A stretch of 11,882 nt of DNA from positions 1 to 11,882 of the forward strand of contig JACQFU010000172.1 of assembly GCA_016199905.1 (NCBI GenBank), written 5' to 3'. Source of the stretch: Candidatus Wallbacteria bacterium. GTDB lineage: Bacteria; Muiribacteriota; UBA6191; JACPRK01. A program made the translations under genes and the position numbers. Under the pieces are notes generated by a model that made no database searches, was not told the origin of the DNA, and worked only from the letters and a program-made list of their open reading frames with translations. Below are positions 6,666 to 11,882 of this stretch, one piece after another; positions within the stretch are counted from its first letter, which is position 1; every line of letters starts with the position of its first letter.

Positions 6666-7643
6666 AGGCTCGGGAACACCAAGGCAGTCGTCACGGGAGC
6701 TCTGGTCCTCTCCTGCTGCATCTGGCTCGACACCGGGTGCGGTGGCGGTGGCGGCGGGGGACAGCCGCAAGGCCAGGACGGCCCTCCCCAGAACGCGCCG
6801 GTCGTCGCCGGGGACCAGCAGTACGGACCGCGGGCGCCGGTGACGCGTCCAAGCGCCGGCCCGGGTGCGCCCGAGTCGACTCGCGACGCGGTCGGCACGG
6901 GTGACAGCGACGGTCGGGGGGCCCCGACCTACGAGGGTCGCGATTTGATGCCCGCAGGGGCTCGCCGCCATGTGGACCCTACCTACACCCCCTCCACCGA
7001 GGATGAGCCCGGCTTCGACGACCTCGGCCGGACCAGCGGCCAGTCGGATCCAGGCACGGGCGGCACAGCCCGCAACACCGCGCCGGATCGCAACACGACT
7101 CCCGCGCGCACCACTCCGCCAAACGACGGAACCGACACCGGCGGCTCAACGCCGGCCTCGGGCGGCCCGCTGCTCCAGATGCCCCTCATCAATCAGAACA
7201 CCGGCGGCGGCACTTACCCCGGATCTTATTGTGGCCCAACCACGGTCCGGATGGTCCTGGCCTACTACGGCATCCAGGCGGGGGCCGACGAGGTGGCGCT
7301 CGGCCACTTTGGCCCGGGCACTCCGATGTACCAGCGGGGTGAGGGCAGCACGCACGAAGGGATGGCCACGGCGCTGAAGCACTACGGCCTCAACGCCAAC
7401 CTCGAGTACACTCACAGCCTCGCGGATCTGCGCGCCTCCATCGACAAGGGTCACCCGGTCATCGTGAACCTGGAGGGCAACTACGGGCCCTTCTACACCA
7501 ATGGGCATATCACCGTGGTCGTCGGCTTCTCGGAAAACGGCGATCCGATCATCAACGACTCGGCTGGCGCCGTACAGCGGACGATCCCGAAGCGGCGCTT
7601 CATGAACTGCTGGCAGGGCCTGGCCATCGAAACCTGGAAGTGA
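6663..7643 (+). CDS. C39-type (peptidase_C39-like) papain-fold lipoprotein
   Basis: Predicted exported cysteine peptidase or peptidase-like protein, 326 residues from TTG 6663. Order: signal peptide with two possible lipid-attachment cysteines (VLSC18, or C26 after WLDTG; neither is a perfect lipobox), a seven-glycine run, a disordered Gly/Pro/Thr/Asp-rich linker to about residue 170, then a C39_2-like domain. In that domain are PLINQN (oxyanion Gln), SYCGPTTVRMVLAYYG with nucleophile C190, NGHITVVVGF with H282, and NDSAG with N298/D299, so the active-site set is intact. It lacks the ABC-transporter domains of bacteriocin-processing C39 enzymes, so the substrate is open. The stop is 16 nt before the next gene. 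It is the first gene of a likely three-gene unit and divergent from the epimerase operon. Confidence 0.85.
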   Translation: MRLGNTKAVVTGALVLSCCIWLDTGCGGGGGGGQPQGQDGPPQNAPVVAGDQQYGPRAPVTRPSAGPGAPESTRDAVGTGDSDGRGAPTYEGRDLMPAGARRHVDPTYTPSTEDEPGFDDLGRTSGQSDPGTGGTARNTAPDRNTTPARTTPPNDGTDTGGSTPASGGPLLQMPLINQNTGGGTYPGSYCGPTTVRMVLAYYGIQAGADEVALGHFGPGTPMYQRGEGSTHEGMATALKHYGLNANLEYTHSLADLRASIDKGHPVIVNLEGNYGPFYTNGHITVVVGFSENGDPIINDSAGAVQRTIPKRRFMNCWQGLAIETWK

Positions 7644-7659
7644 TGCGGAGGCAACGCGG

Positions 7660-8841
7660 ATGAATCGCAGCGGATACGGACTGATGGCAGGCATCCTCTT
7701 GGCGGCGCTCTCGGCGGGCGACGCGCGGGCCTTCACGCCGAACACAGTGGCTGCGCAAGCGCCTCGACCGAACCTCTGGCAGAGCGCGGCACTGATCCCC
7801 TGGGGCAGGGAGTCGGGGCAACTCCAGGAGCAGATCCACTCGCATGACCCGAACGTCGTCAGCCGCGGCCCGGGCAGCGTCCTGGCTTTCGAAGGCGGCA
7901 GCTTCGCCGTCCTCGACACGCTCGGCAGCTCGGTCAAGGAGTTCGACGCCAGCGGCAAGCTGACGGGAGAGCTCAAGTTCCCCGCGTACTTCCCTGACCG
8001 CAAGCAAACCTTGGCCATCGACATGGCCGCGTCGGGCCCAGGCGAGTACTGGCTGCTCTCCAGCACCCACAACGTCGTACTGCACGTGCGGGACGGCGAG
8101 CCGATTGAGCCCCTAGAAATTCCGGGCGCCGGCAAGAACGCGTTGCTGATGGCCATTAGCCGGGACTCGTCAGGCACGATCTATGTGCTGGACGCCGACG
8201 AGGGCTCGCTCTACCGGATGGACTCCGCGGGGCACGCTTTGTCAAAGCTGCACCAGAAGGATCTGCAGGGGATGACCATCGACAGCAAGGGGCACGTCTA
8301 CGACCTGCGCCTGGCCGGCAAGAACGACGCGCGGCACCTGGAACTGATCCGCTGGCGTATCGAGGAGCAGGCAGCCAAGGCAGGCGCGGCCGAACCGGGA
8401 TTCGAGGACCTGAACCGCGCTGGGGCGTCGGTGCAATCGGACCTCGTGGCCAAGATCGATTCCGATCTCGAGATCAACCGGATGGACGTCTTCGGCGTGG
8501 ACGCCGAGGGAAACATTTATGTGACGTGGTCGGCCGGGGCCATCGAGAACCCGACGCGCCGAGAGGTCGTCCGCTTCGATTCGTCCGGCAAGATGACCGG
8601 TCGCGCGCCTTGCCCGGCAGACCCGGTGGAGTTGAAGTTCACGCACGCAAAGGTCGTCTCGGCCGACGGCGCCGTGTTTGCCGTTCGCGTGAGGGAGAAG
8701 GGGCTGGAGATCCTTCGCTTGAAGAAGTGGCCCGAGGTCGACAGCGAGGCGAGCCACCGGGAAGGCGCCGCTCCCGCTCCCCAGGCCCCTGCACCGGACC
8801 GCACGAAGCCTTCCAGCGACATCGACTTCGGCCGCCACTGA
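7660..8841 (+). CDS. Secreted beta-propeller-like (NHL/SMP-30-type) protein
   Basis: A 393-residue exported protein of unknown function. Seen: signal peptide (about 1-24, hydrophobic GLMAGILLAALSAG, cleavage after ADARA-like DARA), then repeated blade-like units: FAVLDTLGSSVKEFDASGKL (82-101), GTIYVLDADEGSLYRMDSAG (172-191), GNIYVTW with VVRFDSSGKMTG (284-314), and GAVFAVRVREKGLEILRL (337-354). The pattern of G-x-hydrophobic-Y-V-hydrophobic strands followed by V/L-x-R/E-F/M-D-x-x-G is typical of NHL or six-bladed propellers. The tail (360-393) is Pro/Ala-rich and charged. Shine-Dalgarno GGAGG at 7647-7651, 8 nt before ATG. It directly follows the C39-type lipoprotein, so the two may act together outside the cytoplasmic membrane; that is inference from position. 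Confidence 0.75.
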   Translation: MNRSGYGLMAGILLAALSAGDARAFTPNTVAAQAPRPNLWQSAALIPWGRESGQLQEQIHSHDPNVVSRGPGSVLAFEGGSFAVLDTLGSSVKEFDASGKLTGELKFPAYFPDRKQTLAIDMAASGPGEYWLLSSTHNVVLHVRDGEPIEPLEIPGAGKNALLMAISRDSSGTIYVLDADEGSLYRMDSAGHALSKLHQKDLQGMTIDSKGHVYDLRLAGKNDARHLELIRWRIEEQAAKAGAAEPGFEDLNRAGASVQSDLVAKIDSDLEINRMDVFGVDAEGNIYVTWSAGAIENPTRREVVRFDSSGKMTGRAPCPADPVELKFTHAKVVSADGAVFAVRVREKGLEILRLKKWPEVDSEASHREGAAPAPQAPAPDRTKPSSDIDFGRH

Positions 8842-8861
8842 TCCCCGTCGAGACAGCGAAT

Positions 8862-9248
8862 CTGGAGGTCCTCGGGATCGGGCTCGATCTCGTGGAGATT
8901 TGCCGAGTGCGCGACATGCTGGAACGTCACGGCGCTCGCCTCAGACACAAGCTCTTCACCCCGGGAGAGCAGCTCTATTGCGACGACCACGGAGAGCCCC
9001 ACCGCCCCCAGCACTACGCAGCGCGCTTTGCCGCCAAGGAAGCCTGGATCAAGGCCAGCGGCATCGCCATCGCCTGGAAGGAAATAGAGGTCGTGAACCG
9101 CCCCGGCACCGGGGTCCCCGATCTGGTCCTGCACGGCGAGACCGCCGCCGCCGCGCGGCGCGCGGGCATCCGGCGGGTGCTGCTCACGATCACCCACGCC
9201 GGCGAGCTGGCCGTCGCGCAGGTGACAGTGCTGGGCGCAAGACCGTAG
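8862..9248 (+). CDS. acpS: Holo-[acyl-carrier-protein] synthase, with a CTG start inferred
   Basis: Transfers the 4'-phosphopantetheine arm from CoA to a serine of apo-ACP, activating fatty-acid or polyketide carrier proteins. The reading frame shows VLGIGLDLVEI with metal-binding D9, KLFTPGEQLYC (30-40), HYAARFAAKEAWIKA with catalytic E60, NRPGTGVPDLVLHG, and the final VLLTITHAGELAVAQVTVL. These are the full set of AcpS motifs, and the length is 128 residues. Start: no in-frame ATG, GTG or TTG precedes Asp9; GTG 8892 and ATG 8916 would remove it. CTG 8862 reproduces the usual N-terminus. CTG 8838, overlapping the previous stop as CTGA, would add 8 residues. Both lack a clear Shine-Dalgarno, so coupling with the upstream gene is likely. 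The stop is 1 nt from that of the opposing ABC operon. Confidence 0.88.
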   Translation: MEVLGIGLDLVEICRVRDMLERHGARLRHKLFTPGEQLYCDDHGEPHRPQHYAARFAAKEAWIKASGIAIAWKEIEVVNRPGTGVPDLVLHGETAAAARRAGIRRVLLTITHAGELAVAQVTVLGARP

Positions 9249-9249
9249 G

Positions 9250-10620
9250 CTACAGCTCGTTCACCGCGCTCAGGACCTGCTGCTCCACGACGCGGGCAGC
9301 GGAGGAGAGCGCCTGCTCGGGCGACTTCTGGCCCTTGAGACCCAGCTCCAGTTCGGGGTTGACCAGCTCCTCGAGGCGGTCGTAGCCGGGGACTGCGGGG
9401 CGCGCCTGGGCGTTCAGCATCTGCTGGTAGAAGACCCGCAACTCGGGACGGTCTTTCAGATCGACCTTGTCCATCACGTCGGCGCGAACCGGGATCTGTC
9501 CGAGGCGGCCGGCCCACTTGAGCTGAAACTCGGCGCTGGTGACGAACCGGAGGAACTCGAAGGCCGCCTCGGGATCCTTACAGTGGCGGAATACGGCCAG
9601 GTTGCTGCCGCCCGTGGTGCTGACGCCGCCCTTGGGACCGGCGGGGATCGTGGCGACGCCTAGCTCGACACCTTTGGCGACTTTGAGGTTTTCCAGGTTC
9701 CAGGGGCCCGAGAGAATCATCGCGTAGTTGCTGTTCGCGAACCCCTGCGTGGGCGCCACCGCACCCGGGATCCAAGCTCCGGCCTCGGCGGAGGCTTCGA
9801 CTCCATCGACTGGGAATCGGTTGCGATAGAGCCCGACCTTGAACTTGAAGGCTTCGACGGCCTCCCTGCCGGTGAGCGTGCAAACCAAGTTTCCGGCGCC
9901 GTCGCGGCCCAGGAAACCGGCGCCCCAACTGTTGAGGTAAGGAAGAGTCCACCATAGCGAGTTGTCCATCCCGAAGCCGAACTGGTTCTTCGCGGGGATC
10001 GTGAGGGCGCGGGCGCACGTCTCGAAGCTCTCCCAGGTGGCCGGCGGCTTGTCGGGATCGAGCCCAGCCTTCCGCAAGCGATCGGCGCCCTCGCGGAACA
10101 GCCGCTTGTTGTAGAACAGGCAGAGGCAGTTGGTCTGATCGGGCAAGCCATAAAGGTGCTTGATCCATTGGCCGCCGTGCTGCTTGAGCTCGAGCAGGTT
10201 GGAGTCGTAGGCCGCCGGCACGTACTCCGTGCGCAGCTTGTCCGGCAGACCGCCGCCGAATCCTTGAAGCTCATCCAGCGCGACGATCGCCTGGCCGTAG
10301 GCGAGTTGCACCACGTGAGCGACGTCGACGCGGCAGATGTCGGGCGTGGTGCGGGTCTGGCACGCCGTCTTCAGCTTCGGCAGCAGTCCTTCGAACGGAA
10401 CCCGTCCCAGGATGATCCGGATCGGTTTGCCGTGCTTGCCGGCGTACCACTTCTCGAAGGGTTCGCGGGCCATCTCGTCGAAGACTCTGTGTTCCTCGTT
10501 GTTGTAGCTCTCCCAAACGATCAGGTGAGGCTCGGGGGACTCGATGGGTCCGTTGCATCCAGCGAGTCCTGCGAACGCGAGCGCCGCCGGAAGCCAGGCA
10601 GCCCGAAGCCAACCCTTCAT
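9250..10620 (-). CDS. ABC transporter carbohydrate-binding lipoprotein
   Basis: Extracytoplasmic solute-binding protein of the family 1 (sugar) type, 456 residues from the ATG at 10620-10618. Seen: lipoprotein signal peptide with LAGC lipobox (C22), then HLIVWESYNNEEHRVFDEMA (first strand and helix), LPKLKTACQTRTTPDICRVD, VALDELQGFGG, YGLPDQTNCLCLFYNKRLF (the conserved hinge region), PPATWESFETCARALT, NSWGAGFL, NYAMILSGPWNL, VATIPAGPKGG with STTGGSNLAVF, and a C-terminal AAFEFLRFVTSAEFQLKWA. These place it with sugar or oligosaccharide binders; the ligand is unknown. A start further upstream would read through the permease gene in the wrong frame. It overlaps the permease stop (ATGA), making it the last gene of the importer operon, whereas binding proteins are usually encoded first. 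Confidence 0.93.
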   Translation of the reverse strand: MKGWLRAAWLPAALAFAGLAGCNGPIESPEPHLIVWESYNNEEHRVFDEMAREPFEKWYAGKHGKPIRIILGRVPFEGLLPKLKTACQTRTTPDICRVDVAHVVQLAYGQAIVALDELQGFGGGLPDKLRTEYVPAAYDSNLLELKQHGGQWIKHLYGLPDQTNCLCLFYNKRLFREGADRLRKAGLDPDKPPATWESFETCARALTIPAKNQFGFGMDNSLWWTLPYLNSWGAGFLGRDGAGNLVCTLTGREAVEAFKFKVGLYRNRFPVDGVEASAEAGAWIPGAVAPTQGFANSNYAMILSGPWNLENLKVAKGVELGVATIPAGPKGGVSTTGGSNLAVFRHCKDPEAAFEFLRFVTSAEFQLKWAGRLGQIPVRADVMDKVDLKDRPELRVFYQQMLNAQARPAVPGYDRLEELVNPELELGLKGQKSPEQALSSAARVVEQQVLSAVNEL

Positions 10621-11447
10621 TCCTTCACCGCCCCGCTGGTCATGCCTTCGATGAAGAACCGCTGGGCCGCAAGGAACAGCACCGCCATCGGGAGGATGGA
10701 GAACACGCTGCCCGCCATCAACAGATCCCATCGCTCCGCGTACTGACCGCGGAACAGCGCCAGCCCTACCGGCAGCGTCCGCAGCACGCTGTCCGGAGTG
10801 TTCACGATCAGCTGCCAGAGGAAGTTCGACCACTGAGACAGGAAAGTCAGCAGGAACAGCGTCGCCCCGATCGGCAGCGTCAGCGGCACCACGACTTGAG
10901 CGAAGACCTGCAGCTCCGAGGCTCCGTCGATCTGCGCGGCCTCGATGAGCGAAGACGGGATCGTCTCGATGTACTGGCGCAACAGGAACAACCCGAACAC
11001 GCTCGCCACGTGGGGGACGATCATCCCCTGCCAGGTGTTGATCCACCCCAACCGGCTCACCAGCGCAAACTGCGGCACCATGTAGATCATCCCGGGCACC
11101 AGCATCGAGGACAGGAGCAGCATGAATAGGAAGTTCTTCCCTGCGAACTGCTTCTTGGCGAAGGCGTAGCCCCCGAGCGTGCAAACCAGCACCGTGAGCC
11201 CCGCCGAGCACGTGCTCACGATCAGGCTGTTCACGAAGAACATCTTGAACGGGAAGTCCGGATCCCCGGCCACCTTCCGGAAGTTGTCGAGCGACAGCTG
11301 GGCCCACGGGATCGTGAATTGCAGCGCCTCCGACTGCGGCTTCACTGCGGTGATCACCATCCAGAAGAACGGCATCAATACCACGAAGGCGCCCCCCGTC
11401 AGCGCCAACAGGATCACGACTGTCGCGATGGAGCCTGGCCGTCTCAT
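10617..11447 (-). CDS. ABC transporter permease, MalG/UgpE-type sugar importer
   Basis: Inner-membrane subunit of a binding-protein-dependent carbohydrate importer, 276 residues, the normal size. Seen: first membrane segment (about 8-34), LSLDNFRKV in the first periplasmic loop, the core NSLIVSTCSAGLTVLVCTLGGYAFAK region (73-98), further segments about 105-125 and 140-157, the EAA cytoplasmic loop (169-192: EAAQIDGASELQVF then PLTLP) that docks on the ATPase, and the last segment about 243-262. Ends FFIEGMTSGAVKE, typical of MalG relatives. The ATG at 11447-11445 shares one base with the stop of the upstream permease (TGATG) and its stop overlaps the binding-protein start, so all three are cotranslated. 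A longer upstream start in this frame would run antiparallel to meaningful codons of the first permease and is rejected. Confidence 0.94.
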   Translation of the reverse strand: MRRPGSIATVVILLALTGGAFVVLMPFFWMVITAVKPQSEALQFTIPWAQLSLDNFRKVAGDPDFPFKMFFVNSLIVSTCSAGLTVLVCTLGGYAFAKKQFAGKNFLFMLLLSSMLVPGMIYMVPQFALVSRLGWINTWQGMIVPHVASVFGLFLLRQYIETIPSSLIEAAQIDGASELQVFAQVVVPLTLPIGATLFLLTFLSQWSNFLWQLIVNTPDSVLRTLPVGLALFRGQYAERWDLLMAGSVFSILPMAVLFLAAQRFFIEGMTSGAVKE

Positions 11448-11882
11448 CAGTCCTCGGCCTTCAGCAGTCTCATCTGCAAACTCGTAAAGATCAGCGCCAC
11501 CGCGAGCAGCACGAAGCTGATCGCCGCCGCGTAGCCGTAATTGCCTCGCTGGAAGTGCGTGAACAGGAAGAACCCGACCAGGTTCCCGGCTCGCACCGTG
11601 CTGCCGAGGAACTCCGTGCTGGGTCCGCCTATGCCGCCCGTCATAGCGTAGATCTCGGTGAACGCGTTCAGCGCGCCCATCAACCCGGTCACCGTCATGA
11701 AGAAGAAGATCGGCTTCAGCAGCGGCAGCGTCACGAATCGAAGCTGCTGCCAGCGCGTGCAACCGTCGATCTCGGCCGCCTCGTAGAGCGACTCCGGGAT
11801 GTTCTGCAGCGCTGTCAACAACAGCACCATGCCGAACCCCGCGCCCTTCAGCACCATCGCCACGGCGATCGCCGGCAAGAGC
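11447..11882 (-). CDS. ABC transporter permease, MalF/UgpA-type (N-terminal part outside the window)
   Basis: The last 144 residues or so of the partner permease. Seen: membrane segment MVLKGAGFGMVLLLTALQ, the EAA loop (YEAAEIDGCTRWQQLRF, then TLPLLKP), FFFMTVTGLMGALNAFTEIY, a GGIGGPSTEF loop, and the final GYAAAISFVLLAVALIF segment followed by QMRLLKAED. These match the C-terminal half of UgpA/MalF-type subunits. The frame is open to the window edge; a TTG near 11878 is internal. It precedes the MalG-type permease with a 1-nt stop/start overlap. No ATPase gene is visible, so an MsmK/UgpC-type ATPase encoded elsewhere or upstream would be needed. Confidence 0.92.
   Translation of the reverse strand, partial: LLPAIAVAMVLKGAGFGMVLLLTALQNIPESLYEAAEIDGCTRWQQLRFVTLPLLKPIFFFMTVTGLMGALNAFTEIYAMTGGIGGPSTEFLGSTVRAGNLVGFFLFTHFQRGNYGYAAAISFVLLAVALIFTSLQMRLLKAED

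Noticed and set aside
8526..8861. Longer acpS frame beginning at ATG 8526
   Set aside because: That region is the coding sequence of the propeller protein in another frame, and the added 112 residues have no relation to AcpS.

Overview
The window is GC-rich, almost fully coding DNA, with strong GC bias at third codon positions, several GTG/TTG starts and short stop/start overlaps inside operons. No ribosomal or other phylogenetic marker is present. Palindromic GTAGGGCAGGC-type elements, heptamer-repeat spacers and the gene mix (lone C39-type lipoprotein, OleC-like ligase next to a nitrilase, TIGR01777 epimerase) would fit a Planctomycetota-like or other GC-rich environmental bacterium. That is an inference; the window itself does not settle the phylum.

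Layout. (1) 1-1795, minus strand: a GT-C type membrane glycosyltransferase and, overlapping it by 4 nt, the N-terminal part of a UDP-glucose/GDP-mannose dehydrogenase; a surface-polysaccharide pair. (2) 1796-2038: a divergent spacer holding degenerate 7-bp repeats and a long imperfect inverted repeat. (3) 2039-4937, plus strand: a nitrilase-superfamily amidohydrolase, an OleC-like AMP-forming acyl ligase coupled through a GTGA overlap, and a small membrane protein whose start and the ligase stop both appear to have been lost through one base at 4613. (4) 4965-5004: a 12-bp perfect hairpin between convergent operons. A related palindrome (4396-4423) lies inside the ligase gene. (5) 5000-6464, minus strand: a TIGR01777-type NAD(P)-dependent epimerase and a GNAT acetyltransferase overlapping by 17 nt, behind a good sigma70-like promoter. 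(6) 6663-9248, plus strand: a C39-type peptidase lipoprotein, a secreted beta-propeller-like protein, and holo-ACP synthase, which has no ATG/GTG/TTG start that keeps its metal-binding Asp. (7) 9250-11882, minus strand: a carbohydrate ABC importer in the order MalF-type permease (partial), MalG-type permease, solute-binding lipoprotein, without an ATPase in view.

The most unusual locus is the amidohydrolase/OleC-like ligase/membrane-protein cassette. An amidase that releases a carboxylate, directly coupled to an enzyme that adenylates carboxylates, suggests a small pathway whose substrate is unknown. None of the usual olefin (oleA/B/D) partners is present. No RNA gene, CRISPR array, transposase or prophage gene was seen.
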